In this document: piece after piece, positions 10,941-22,149 of the stretch
Layout: every line of letters starts with the position of its first letter
How positions within the stretch are numbered: position 1 is the stretch's first letter
DNA from: Cycas panzhihuaensis
Taxonomy: Eukaryota > Cycadophyta
DNA length: 64,000 bases
Direction of reading: 5' to 3'
Assembly (NCBI GenBank): GCA_023213395.1
Contig: CM041465.1
Span: 186,565,741 to 186,629,740 of the forward strand
Made by a program: the position numbers and the translations under genes
Notes under the pieces: model-generated
Told to the model about the DNA's origin: nothing
The model's input: only the letters and a program-made list of their open reading frames with translations
Databases searched by the model: none

Positions 10941-11436
10941 CCGAGTCCCACGACGATCATGCCCTGTGGCAATGATCGCGACACCGCGATCTTTATCGTG
11001 GTACGAATGGCGACCCCCCAAAAGGGGAGATTTCTGACCCGAAAAATTAAAAAAAATTTCTTCTGGTGGACCCTGTGGGGCCCATCGGGACCAGGGCTCC
11101 CTAATGCCTAGGTCCCTGCCTCTTTCTGGGTCTAATTTAGACTCCGAGAGGCCTCTGATTGCCCATAAGGGGCACTAAAATTGCACATAGAACTATTAAA
11201 AACCAATGAAATTCAAACTTCAAAATAGGTGGGGTTTAGTGATATCCACTCACTGGATCCGGTCTCGCTATTGCCATCTAGTCCTACCGATCCCACTGGC
11301 TCTCTCTGCTCTCCGATCCAACGGTCCAATCTCTCCCTGCATGCCTCTGAAGTTGGGTGGCACTCCGCTACGTAAGGGAATGGCTCTAGTTTCTCATGAG
11401 AGCCGGTGAAAATGAATTTATTTTCCGTTTGATTTT

Positions 11437-11445
11437 CTTATATAG
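11437..11445 (-). promoter_or_regulatory. TATA box for the antisense transcript, element 1
   Basis: On the minus strand this reads CTATATAAG, the plant TATA consensus, about 0.7 kb upstream of the antisense ATG. The motif is kept in element 2 (17554-17561, plus strand) and element 4 (36998-37010, plus strand) at matching positions. The promoter role is inferred. Confidence 0.55.
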
Positions 11446-11961
11446 GTGGGGACCCCAATGGGCACTTCTTCCGTTTTTGGCTCTGCGATAGCCATTGGGA
11501 CCGTCCTATTTTCCTGATTGCCTTTGCCTTCTGGCCCTGTTGCCCATTGTGCTCTCTTGATGCCCTTTTTACGCCTTCTCGTAAGTGCATTTATGGTGCC
11601 TCATTTTTACACTTTTTCCCTGGGCCTTTCCATCTCATTTTGTGTGCCACTCCCGTGCATGCCTGAGTTTATACTCGTTTGGCTCATTTCGTTGCCCTGA
11701 ACTTGTTTCCGTAGTCCTTTTTTGCTCTTGGGGTCCCCAAAGGGGATGCTCCCCTATCCAGGGCATGTTTCACTTTCTGAAGTGACCTTTTGGCACCCGA
11801 GGAGGCTTTTTCCTCCGACCACCTCTCGACAAAGGATCGGACCGCTGCTTCCTCGCCTGTAACCTTATTGCTAGGTCCTCCTACCCTTCACAACCACTTT
11901 TTACTTGGCTTTTGAGTATTGCTTTTATTATTCATTGACTACCAGGACTTTTGTGTCACCT

Positions 11962-12384
11962 ATGTCCATCTACATCTTTACTGACGGCAGAAGTCGCGGT
12001 AACCCTGGACCTTTTGCTGCTATATGGATTCTCTACAGCCCTTCTGGATACGATCTCCTTCGCTCTGGGATCTTTCTCCCAGAGGTTACTAACAATGAAG
12101 CAAAATATACAGCTGTTATTGAATCCCTTACTGATGCTCTCCATTTCCATCACAGATCTATCATTTTGCTTTGCCACTCTCAAGCTGTGGTGTCTCATCT
12201 CACCCAGGCTTACTAGGTGTGATGCCCTCACTTGAGGACTCTTGCTTCTACTGCCAGATCTCTCCTGGCTTGCTTCTTTTCTGTCGATATCCAACATATC
12301 CCTCAGGCCCTCAATGCTGAGGCAGATAGTCTCGTTCGCCTCATCCTTGAGCGTCACCTTCCTCTCCTTACTGACTATCCCTGA
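11962..12384 (+). pseudogene. Free-standing archaeal-type RNase H (aRNH), element 1
   Basis: The frame starts at its own ATG (11962, ATGTCCATCTACATC) and ends at TGA 12382-12384, about 141 codons. The order of RNase HI motifs is clear: IYIFTDGRSRGNPGP (first Asp), NNEAKY (Glu), LLCHSQ (element 3 has LLCDSQ, so the third acidic residue is mutated here), and HIPQALNAEADSLV (last Asp). Two stops interrupt it, a TAG at 12214 and a TGA about six bases later where element 2 has CGA. The domain would degrade the RNA strand of RNA-DNA hybrids during reverse transcription. It lies about 3.8 kb downstream of the end of pol, past the antisense gene, rather than inside pol. Confidence 0.85.
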
Positions 12385-12785
12385 GGCTTGTCTGGTAGCT
12401 CTGTCACCCAAGCCCCAGGTCATCTTACGCCTTGCTTTATGACCCATTCGCACCTCTAAAACCTAGTCGCTAATGAGGTAAAACTATGACGCCTACCCCT
12501 TGCTTACTCTTTACTTGGTTATGCATGTCCTTCTACATCTTTTGTGGTGGGGGCAGCCCCCTTGCCTTTTTTATTTTTCCAACGGGTCCCTGTGGCTCAT
12601 AGGCAATTTATATTGTCTCCACTGCCACTTTCATATCCACGCATTCTACCATGACACTCGCTGGCACCCTTGCCTACTATTATGATCTTGATTGATATAT
12701 CTATATACACATGTACTACTGACAGTTGTGTTGCCAGCATTCGCCATCGCACTGTGCATCCGAGCTGAGGCTCACGCTAAGCAAG

Positions 12786-13696
12786 TGTTTCCGTGCTTCT
12801 AGGAATGGATATGCATCATCGACTTAGGTAAGTGTAGGTATCTTTCTCACCTTATCATCACTTTCTTTGGATGAGTGTTTGCTTACATGTCTGCATGTTT
12901 GTAGCCTTGTAGATGATTTTGTCTTCGTCTACACTTATTTTAGCCTATGACGACTATAGCAGGGGCACACTCCCAGTAAGTGTGGCACCTCGGTGGCCAT
13001 TCCACTTCCCGCATTCTGTCCTACTCACTCCAAGATCCACTTGACTTGTGCCACCTCTGCCCGTGTGATGACCCGTCATTGTTTGGTTGACTTGCCACAT
13101 CATTTAAACCCTATTTTCACTCTTCTAGACTTGCTTATTGGCTTGTTTACCCTCGGGTAGATGTCTTAGCCCCCCATTGGCCCTTTTTATCATTTACCAA
13201 TAGCCTAAACTAGCTGGTTGGGCTTGGTTTTACCTTTGGGCTAATACCACCGCGATTTTTGGGGTACCGCCAGAAAATCCACGGTACCACAGATTTTGCG
13301 GCGGTATGACTGTTCTAATTTATTTTTTAAAATCCATTGTGGCATTTTCGCATTTATTGTGAAACTGCCATATGTCTCGTGACTTAACTCGCTACCAACT
13401 ATGCCCTAATCGTTCGCTTTAGGGTTTGGGTTGGGTATTTAAGTCATCATTTACTCATTTTTGCGGACTTTTGCTTATTTTTTAGATTGCTCCTCAAGGA
13501 AACCACTCTGTGCTCTGCTATTCTCTCTTGCCCCTCACCGCCATGGTGACCTATGCCTCTTGTCTAGTGCCCATCTTTCTTTTGGTGGGGCTAGGACATC
13601 TTCCCAGCCCTTCACACACCTTGGAGAGGACCCCTTTAAAGAGATCTCAGCAGATTCTTGCCCGGGCAGCCATTAAGCATTCCAAGTGTAGGTGTT
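12786..13696 (+). repeat. Element 1 3' LTR, left part
   Basis: The LTR starts TGTTTCC at 12786; element 3 (33334) and the element 2 3' LTR start the same way. It aligns with the element 1 5' LTR from base 1 onward and is interrupted after GTGTT (13692-13696) by element 2. The remainder is at 30150-31967. Total length without the insert is about 2.73 kb. Confidence 0.92.
13692..13696. repeat. Target-site duplication of element 2 (left copy)
   Basis: GTGTT at 13692-13696 is repeated at 30145-30149. The unbroken site is seen once in the element 1 5' LTR (AGGTGTTTTTCC, about 319-330), so this is a genuine 5-bp integration duplication. Confidence 0.95.
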
Positions 13697-16253
13697 TGGA
13701 TGCACTACTACGGGATAACTACCTAACTGATAGGCGTAAGAGAGAGTGAGTGGTGGAATGATAGAAGATGGGACCTAAAAGGTGGGTAACTACCACGCAG
13801 AGTGCCCCTGGCCGGGAGCGAGTTCGGGATCTGCAATGGAGTATGGCTACTATCGGGTGACCCTTCACCGCTTCAAATAGGGGATGAAGGTGAGTAGGGC
13901 AAACCTGGGTTAACCTGGGAATAGGACCCTCCCACCCTTGGGTGTCCAGAAGGGGGGAAGAGAAGACCTAATGGAGACAGGCCAAGAGCAAGCCTATACA
14001 ACCTAACCGGGTACACGAGTGATGCGGGAAGCAAGGCACTCGTGTGGTTAAGGAGAGAGGAGGAAAGGTATGGGAGAGGAGGACTCCTACAATCTTTCCT
14101 ACGAATGATAAAGATGCATGAAACAAGACAAACGAATCGCAAACAAGTACCAAACCAATTTTCCCCTTTTATCCTTCAATGTACTAATTACTACAAGAGA
14201 AATAAAAGGAAAAGAAAGGGTAGCGAAGGGGAACGAAACGTGCACCTGGACTGAAGGCGTGTGAGACGAAGTAGCCTTCCCGAGGAGCACCCAACCGCTC
14301 CGCCGCAAGAACGCATCTGGGATCACGAGATATTGCGGCGAAGAGGGGGCTTCCTTACCTTCCCCGGAAAATCAAATGCGATGCCAAGAAAGAAAGGAAG
14401 CACCAACTAGTAAATGAAGTAGCATGAAAACATAATGCATACGAAGGTGCTTACCGGTAGCTAGGCCCACTGCGATGCACTCCACGCTTCCCAAGTACCG
14501 CAAGCAATAGCTCTTTCTCTTCCTCAAGGAAGAGCACTAACATGCAACACAAAAACTCTAACAATATATGCCTAAATAACATAAACGAGAATCAATACAT
14601 GCTAGTGCTAATCCAACAATGAAAGTACCGAAAGAAAGTGACCAAAGTGAAAGTAAATGATCGGGTAAGCCTCGGAGTGGCCTACCTCCCACAAATGGTG
14701 CCCAAACCTCCCCCCAAGAGCCACGAGGCAGCGAGGAGAAAGTCAAGAGCAAGGGCTGGAAAATGGCAGCAAAAGGGGCAAAGAGAGGCCCAAGGGTACC
14801 CACGGCGAACCGGGATGCTATAAGGAGCAAACCGGGTGACCTGGGGAAGAAAGATGGAGCAAGAAACCAGTGGTTGGGACTTATGAGTGATGCCCAAACC
14901 TGAGCAAAAGGGCTCCAAATCAGCGCTGCAACTTGTGACAGCGCTGGTTTGGGCAACCAAAGGGAGCCTTCAAACCCTTGTTTGCAAGCCAAGGGCAGCA
15001 CGGGACGAGAGGGAGGTTTTGGAGGGCTTAGAGCCACCTAGGGAGCGTGGAAGGTGGTACAGAATCCACCCAGCTCCTCTCTAAAACCTACGCAACCCCT
15101 CACGCCGCTACCTTGGACAGCAAACGCAGGCAAGAAGCACAGGGAGAGTGGTATAACAGCCCCCAAAAGGGAGGACAACCAACTCTCAAGCAACAAGTAA
15201 GAGCAAACAAGCTTAAGCATAAATATCACAAGAAAACAAATATAAAACAAGGAATACCTGAAAGGGAGAGGCAAGGGATTTGCCTCAGCCAAAGGGCAGC
15301 GGAGAGGGGCTGATAAAACAGCCCAGATCTGAAGTAGAGCAGGTTTGAGGCCCTGCTACAGAGATGTGACAGGAAACACCTGCACTTGGGGCGCTTATGG
15401 ACCCGCCTGGCGAAGGTCACTGAAACCACTTCAAAGGAGCCCTCCAAGGCGCTTGAGGGGCCGAGAATGTCTCACCACGCCAAAGGAGAGTCAATCGTAT
15501 GAAGGGTGCAGTCCATTAGCAGAAAATGCAGAGAAGAGCGAGCAGAGAGTGTTTCCTTGAGAGCAATTCGAAAGTGAGCCAAAAAGATCCTTGAAAATGA
15601 GCCAAAAGGGCTTAAGTACTCAAGCAAAACCCTAAAGCGTGCGATTAGGGCGCAGCTTGGAAGAGAAACAAAGAGCAAGCCACGTGGCGCTTCGCAATAA
15701 ATGTGAAATTGCCACCATGGATTTTTAAAACAACCTAAGATGCACCATCGGAATTTCGCAAGATCACGGATATTCCCAGCATCGAAAAATCCGGCGGTAC
15801 GCACCTAGAGCCAAAACTGGGGCCCACCAACCGCCCAGGCCGAGGCGATGATGTAAAAGGCTAATAGAAAGCTAGAACACCTACCCGGGAGCAAACAAGC
15901 CAACAAAACGGGTCCAAAGGAGTAAAAATAGGGCTCGAGTGGGGTGGTAAGTTGACCAAACGATGATGAGTCATCACACGGGCGGAGGTGGCGCAAACCT
16001 AGTGGATCCAGGAGTGAGGAAGGCAGATGCGGGAAGTAATACGGTCACCAGGGTGCCACACTCGCTGGGAGTGTGCCCCTGCTATAGTCGTCATAGGCTA
16101 AAATAAGTGTGGACGACTACAAGGTCGCCCACAAAGTCATACACATGTAGATACGCAAGCAAACATCCAGTAAAAGAAAGCGATGATAATGCGAGAGACA
16201 TACCTGCACTTACCTAAGTCAGTAATTCAGATCCATTCCCTAAGCCGGAAACA
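13697..16253 (-). repeat. Element 2 3' LTR
   Basis: The boundaries come from the duplication GTGTT on the left and the internal junction on the right, where the minus strand reads TGTTTCCGG at 16253. It ends TGCATCCA on the minus strand. It is paired with 27563-30144. The copies are nearly identical over long stretches, with clustered small differences near 14300-14340, 15420-15480 and 15760-15810. An AAACCCTAAA telo-box is at 15627-15636. Open frames in the LTR, such as 14558-15037, are not convincing genes. Confidence 0.93.
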
Positions 16254-16649
16254 TCGCCTCGCGCAGAGCCCCGCCACTTAAGCTCGTGCGATGGCGAATG
16301 CTGGAAACACAATCACAAGAGTACATGTGTATAGATATATCAATCAAGATCATAACAAGAGGCAAGGGTGCCATGAGTGTCGTAAGGACACGTGGATACG
16401 AAAACAGCGGTGGAGACAACATAGGGGCTGCCTATGGGCCACCTAGAAACCGACTGGAAGAATGAGACAGGTGAGGGGGCTTCCCCCACCACATAGGATG
16501 CAAAGGAACATGCATAGCTGAAAGAAGAACGAATAGTGGGTACCATAGTTTTACCTCATTAGTAACCCGGTTTCGGAGGTGCGAACGGATCGCGAAGCAA
16601 AGTGACAGACGACCTAGGGCTTGGGCGACGGGAAGGCCAGGCAAACCTC

Positions 16650-17056
16650 GTGGACCTGCAAGAAGAAGGGAGAGGCGACTCAAGGATGAGGTGAACGAGG
16701 CTATCTCGCCGCTGAGGGCCCGAGGGATATGCTGGATATCAACAGAAGAAAAGCGGCCAGAGGGATCCGCTAGAGGCAAGAGTCCTCAAGTGAGGGCATC
16801 GCACCTGGTAAACCTGGGTGAGATGAGACACCACAACTTGAGAGTCACAAAGCAAAATAACCCGTGATAGAAACAGAGAGCATCAGTGAGGGCTTCAATA
16901 ACGGTTGCATACTCGGCTTCGTTGTTGGTAGCCTCTGGGAGGAAGATCCCAGAGCGGAGGAGGTCATGTCCAAGGGTCATGAGGATCCATGCAGCAGAAG
17001 GTCCAGATTACCGCGCTCACTGGCTTCAGAAGATGTAGACAAACATCCATACACAA
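16650..17056 (-). pseudogene. Damaged archaeal-type RNase H, element 2
   Basis: The matching region of element 2 retains SGIFLPEATNNEAEY (Glu motif) at about 16955-16905. The first Asp motif is destroyed: the bases giving IFTDGR in element 1 are shortened and changed here, so the frame reads through a different sequence. A second indel before the LLCDSQ position shifts the rest. The tail resembling HIPQAL is recognisable near 16745-16715. This copy could not supply RNase H. Positions are approximate, because the start is set only by alignment with element 1. Confidence 0.75.
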
Positions 17057-17553
17057 AATCCAAGCAATGATGGGTGATGAAAGCAACGCCAACAAGCAAG
17101 CGTAAAATGGCCGTGAAGGGTAGGAGGACCTAGCAATGAGGTAACCCAGGCGAGCGTGCATAATCCGATCACCGGCAGAGAGTGGTCGGAGGGGAAAAAG
17201 CCTCTTGGAGCGCCAAAAGGTCGCCTTAGAAAGCAAAATATGCCCCCAAGTGGGGAGGCATTCCTTTTGGGGACTCCAAGCACGAGAAAGGATCATGAAA
17301 TGAGTCCAGTATACGAACGAGCCAAACGAGTATAAACTCGGGCGAGCACGGAGTAGCACGAAATGATGCGTAAGGGCCTTAAAAAGCGCGATAACGAGGC
17401 ACCATAAATGCCCTCACAAGGGTGGGCAGAAAGGGCATCGATAAAGCACAATTGACGACAAGGCCAGAAGGCAAAGGTAATCAGGACAACGAGACGGTCC
17501 CAACGACTGACGCGAGACCAAAAACAGAGGAAGTGCCCGTTGGGGGCCCCGCC

Positions 17554-17561
17554 TATATAAG
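17554..17561 (+). promoter_or_regulatory. TATA box for the antisense transcript, element 2
   Basis: TATATAAG preceded by a GC-rich block (GGGGCCCCGCC). It lies about 0.7 kb upstream of the antisense ATG at 18270. The long leader between them contains the hairpins at 18005-18095 and probably an upstream intron. Confidence 0.55.
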
Positions 17562-18004
17562 GAAATCGATGGGAAAATGGATTCATTTTCACCGGCTCTC
17601 GTACGAAACCAGAGCCATTTCCTTACGCAGCGGAGCGCCACCCAACTTCAGGGGCACACAGAGGGAGATCGGACCGTCAGATCGGGGAGCGGGGACAGCC
17701 AGCACGACCGACCAGACGACATGGCGATAGCGAGACCAGATCCAGTGAGTGGAAATCACTAAACCTGACCCAAATTGAAGTTCAAAGTTCACGGTTTTTT
17801 GTAGTTTTTGAAGTAGTTTTGCATAGTCCTAGTGCCCCTTATAGGTAACAGAAGGCTTCCCGGGATCCGAATCGGACCCAGAAAGAGGCGGGGACCTGGG
17901 CATTAGGGAGCCCTGGTCCCGGTGGGCCCCACAGGGTCCACCTGAAGAAATGTTTTTATTTTTTGGCAGAAAACCCCCCCCTTTAGGGGGGTCACCGTTC
18001 GCAC

Positions 18005-18040
18005 CGCGGCAATGATCGTGGTGCCGCGATCATTGCCGCG
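18005..18040. repeat. GC-rich hairpin, 14-bp arms
   Basis: The arm CGCGGCAATGATCG (18005-18018) is repeated inverted at 18027-18040 with an 8-nt loop. It is immediately followed by the 30-bp palindrome. Element 1 has a decayed form near 10965-11010. Confidence 0.85.
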
Positions 18041-18065
18041 GGCCCGACATCGCCGCGGGACCCGT

Positions 18066-18095
18066 GCCAAACTTAGCGGTACCGCTAAGTTTGGC
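18066..18095. repeat. 30-bp perfect palindrome, element 2
   Basis: Identical to the element 1 palindrome at 10911-10940 and centred on GGTACC. It sits in the leader of the antisense gene, about 175 bp upstream of its ATG. Confidence 0.95.
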
Positions 18096-18269
18096 GCGCA
18101 GACGGCGCGGAAGGCGTAAAAATAGACATGAGGGCCAAAAGAACCCCAAATCTCAGGCAGAGAGAGATTTGAGAGAGAGAGAAGTAATAATAGCTGACAT
18201 GAGACTGACTTGAGGTGTTTTTGGTGTGGGCAGGCTGTCCTCGCGGTAGATAACCGCGAGAACGTTGGT

Positions 18270-20159
18270 ATGGCTATGCTGAGTTACATGGAGATGATGA
18301 CTCAGGAGGATAGGGACATGCTGCAGAGGTGTGGCCTGTACAAGGCCCTCAAGACACCTCAGTACACGTCAGACCAGAGGCTGCTGGTGGATATAGTGTC
18401 CCATTAGGACCGAAGGAGGCACGTGCTCCACCTACCACAGGTGGGGGATGTGATGTTCAGGCCGAGGGATATCCGGCGGATACTGGGAGTTCCGGCGACA
18501 GGGAGGCCGGTGAGACTCGGGACGTTGCCCAAAGACCGAGGCAAGGCACAGGCGGCTGCTCTTCACGAGCCGACGTGTGGGATCGAGGGGAGCACCCCTA
18601 CGATTGTTGTCCGGGATTCCTCGAGTGAGGAAGATGATCATAGTGTACATTCTGTTCTGGATTTCCCAGAAACAGAACTATCGAGAGGTTCCAGGAGGAT
18701 GGATGGATGCAGTTCACCGTCTGGCCGGCGAGAGGATGGGTGGCGGCCACGATGGCCGAACCTAGTCCCACAACCGACACTATCGACGTCCGGCGGAGGA
18801 GGGTTATCATATGCACGCTATTGCGATCTTTGGTATTTTGATCACTTCGTGGCGGTGGCACCAACGGGGGGACCTCACCCTATCACAGATCAGGCCCCGA
18901 TGGTCCACAGATGGCAGACTCGACTGAGGGGGACAGAGGATAGAGCCCATGTCCGACAATCGGTGGAGGCCACATCACTAGACCTCCTCACCCTCCCAGA
19001 CTACATAGCTGAGCCATACAGGACGGTGAGGTGGGATAACAACGACGAGGCGGGCGGAGCAGGAGTGCCCCCGGGCAGTGACAGCAGTGATGATGGAGAT
19101 AGTGGACACAGCGGAGATAGCGGGGCCGGCCTGTCACGACCTGCAGGGGAGGCAGGTCCTTCAGGGACAGTAGGACAGGCAGAGGGTCCATCCAGGGCTG
19201 CCGGAGGAGAGGCAGGCCCATCAGGAGCACATGGTGAGGTTAGAGGACCCGTGACTAGGGCCTGCAGGCAACAGATCGTGATGGGATCCGCAGGGACGAG
19301 AGCTGGGGCCACCCCCACGAGGAGAGGGACCCAGGCAAAGGAGGTGCCCAAAGACGAGGCACCTGCAGCTGGCGGGGAGCCAGGAGGAGAGGATGCCGCG
19401 CGACCGGAGGATCAGGCGGCCACAGCAGGTGAGACCTAACCCTTTCCAAAGTCATTTAGCATCCAGATAGAAGTTTGGTTTGGTTTGATCATGGTATATA
19501 GTGAGATATAGACTGACACATGGCGTGTTGCATTGGCAGGTACAGCAGAGATCAGGAGACTGATGGAGGTTTTGGCGAGGGAGATATTCCCTCAGGTGTA
19601 TGCAGAGGGGCAACCGCCCATCCAGGCAGGTGATGAGCCTAGAGCGGCGGGAGCCCATAGAGAGGCATTCGCCCCATTGGTGAGGGCGAGGGACATATGG
19701 GCTGCAGAGTCCCAAGAGCATGCCACAACCCAGGGACGACTACAGCAGGAGAGAGACGACACGAGGCGCGAGAGGGATGACGCGCGACGCGAGAGAGACA
19801 AGCTGCGAGGACGGGTCCAGACTCTAGAGGCACAAGGTGGTGCAGGCAGAGATAGCAAGAGCAGGACCCAGCTGATAATCATCACAGAGCGTCTCAAGAT
19901 GACAGGGGAGGTACTCTGGGGAGAGCGGGATCGTATCCAGGCTAGATACGATCAGCTAGTAGCAAAGATGGTCTCGAGGTCGAGCCGGAGCAGGACGCGG
20001 ACCCACACGGCGGCGACGACCCCGAGACGACCTAGGGATGAGGAGAGCGAGGCAGGCAGCTCGCGGAGGCCCAGGAGGAGCCTCGGAGGCATGTGGTCCC
20101 CAGGAGAGGGATCACAGAGACCGGGAGATGGCACCCCAGGAGCGGGGCAACAGCAGTAA
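18270..20159 (+). pseudogene. Antisense spliced gene, plant-mobile-domain-like with coiled-coil tail, element 2
   Basis: This is the best-kept copy of the opposite-strand gene. The first in-frame ATG is 18270. Exon 1 (to 19428) begins with a stretch like the start of the plant mobile domain: LQRCGLYKALK, LLVDIVSH, RRRHVLHLPQVGD, RDIRRILGVPATGRPV. One TAG (18405-18407) breaks it. A middle piece near 18577-18765 reads better in another frame, implying two compensating indels. WYFDHFVAVAP and LLTLPDYIAEPY follow, then an acidic, Gly-rich region. A 111-nt intron joins exon 2 (19540-20159) in phase. Exon 2 encodes FPQVYAEGQPP and an RRERDD-repeat coiled coil rich in Arg. The stop is TAA at 20157-20159. 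The mobile-domain assignment rests on motif order only. The role is unknown. Confidence 0.7.
19429..19539 (+). other. Conserved 111-nt intron of the antisense gene, element 2
   Basis: Donor CAG|GTGAGACC and acceptor GCATTGGCAG|GTACAG. Removing it joins the exon 1 frame to the exon 2 frame exactly: a Gly codon is split after its first base. Reading through it instead hits a stop within four codons. Confidence 0.8.
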
Positions 20160-20819
20160 GATATGTATATGCAGATCTGATCGGGGAAGGCACGGGCCTC
20201 CAGGGGGTCATATATAGGACCATATGATTGTACCCCCCCTGTAAGGACGCTGGCTTCCCAGGATGTATGATGATATGATTTTTGATATGTATATATATAT
20301 GCATGGGGTGATTGGAACCCCATTTGGATATGAGATGTTGTATATGATGTGTCGTGTGTGGATGGTATGTATATTTATTCTGTGTGTTGTGAATGTTATG
20401 TTGTAGATGTTTTATGTTGTGGATATTTTGTTATATGATGCACACGTTTCCTCCCATGTACGACCACACGCCTAACAGGGGCACACACACGCCGTGAGTG
20501 GGACGACATAGAAGTGTGAGGTTAGGGAGCAGGACGGAGTACATGTCTACAGGAGAGCATAGCGGGATATGCGAAGGAAACGACGGGCAGGAAAGGGGGG
20601 CAACGATGCCCCCAAGTGTCTTCCTGATTGGGGGATGCCCAAGCAAGACGGCACAAGGGTTCCCGGGAGAACACGGGAACGCAGGTTCTGCGGAAGGAAC
20701 CGAAAAGAAGAAGGAGTCCATCTTAAATTGCCACTCTACCCGTGGTTGGGAAGAATGGGGACAACCTAAGATGGTAGTTTAGGCTCATTTCGGAGCAAGG
20801 CGAAGGGATCACCGAGAGA
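20160..20819. other. Convergent spacer, element 2
   Basis: This lies between the antisense stop and the end of pol. It holds a short TA tract (around 20286-20300) and a plus-strand open frame, 20498-20782, related to the one in element 1 (8215-8481, minus). A block beginning GCCTCCAGGGGGTCATATATA just after the antisense stop is also kept in elements 1 and 4 and may hold 3'-end signals. Confidence 0.55.
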
Positions 20820-21880
20820 TCATGCGTAAAACTTCTTAAGGAACATCCCATTAACGGCTTTCTCAAATTCGAGGCCTCCGTGGTGGCTATCCAGAAGCAC
20901 CATTATCGAGGGATTCGATAATGACAAAAGGACCAACCCATCGGGGTTTGGATTTGGTCAAACGGTCATGGAGATATTCGAGCTTGAGGACGTAGTCCCC
21001 AGGAAAGAAAGGGCGGGAACGAAGGCGTTTATCATGAGCCCTTTGTGAGCGGGCTTTGGATGCTAGGTTAGCACGATGGCGGCTAAGCCGCCTCTCATCC
21101 AAAGCTTCAAGGTCGAAAGCAAAGTGCCGGATTGACTCTTCGTCGATGAAACCTCAAGGGAGACTCGCAGGAAGGAATCTCCACCTCCAATGGGAGTACC
21201 ACCTCGATCAGAGACCAGGAGAAGGGGTCATTCCAGGTGGCGAAGCGGATAGAGGTACGATAAGCCCTGAGGCGAGGGCAACTGAAGGTGCCAATCCCTT
21301 TGGGATTGAGCAACGGTTTTCTTGAGGATGCTGACAAGAGCCTTATTAAAAGACTCCACTTGGCCATTTGCCTGAGGGTAATAAGGGGAAGAAGTCTTAT
21401 GAGAAATTTTGAACTTCTCACAAAGCTCATCCACCTCCTTATTACAGAAAGGAGTTCCATTGTCGGTGATTAGGACATCCGACTGAAACGGCAAATGATG
21501 TGCTGGTAAATGAATGTGGCAATTGTTTTGCCAGGGGTAGTGATCAAGGGGATGGCCTCCGCCCATTTGGTGAAATACTGTGGCGGTCAAGATGAACTTG
21601 TCTTTGCGATGACGAAGGTGGGGAGATAGCTCCAATAAGGTCTAGTCCCCACTGAGCGAAAGGCCATGGAGAAACAATAGGATGCAAGGCCTCGGAAGGC
21701 ACATGGGAAATGTTGGCGTGCTCTTGACATCGCCGACATTTTAGAGCAAAGGCGTGAGCGTCTTTAAAAAGAGACGGCGAAAAGTAGCCCATGCGAAGGA
21801 TCCTCTGAGCCATAGACTGGCCCCAAAGTGACCTCCACAAATACCGTGGTGGCATTCACGAAGCACACAGTCGACAAGTC
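20820..21880 (-). pseudogene. pol: Integrase, element 2, catalytic triad kept but frameshifted
   Basis: The zinc domain (CHHGICGGH ... CRRCQEHANI) lies at about 21865-21720, followed by the core with WGLDLIGAI (first Asp), LITDNGTPF (second Asp) and PQANGQVESFNK (Glu), a complete DD-E set. The C-terminal block (FPGDYVLKLEYL, WVGPFVII) is near 21030-20920. Pol ends at TGA (minus strand) at 20820-20822. At least three small indels move the reading between frames (near 21840, 21600 and 21250). The sequence matches Tat integrases best, including SPWPFAQWGLDLIG. Confidence 0.9.
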
Positions 21881-22149
21881 GGAATGACGCAGCGGAGGAG
21901 GATCCCATCGAAGGACCTCTTATACAATACCTCATCCACGAGGAGGTATTGCCCGCGTAAGTCCGGATACGAGATTTAACTTTGTTACTAGCGTCGGGGT
22001 GGTATTGCTGCTGCGTGAGATACTGCACTATGTCACCGTACCACTCGTTGTCGATGAGTGGATGGGGAGGAGCTCCCTGAATCGTCAGGATAGACTCATT
22101 GGGGAGAGAGTCGTCAACGGGAGTATCAAAGGAGTTAGGGATAGGGGCG

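Noticed and set aside
14558-15037. 159-codon open frame on the minus strand
   Set aside because: It lies inside the element 2 3' LTR. The other LTR (about 28430-28960) breaks the same frame with small changes, and no domain is visible.
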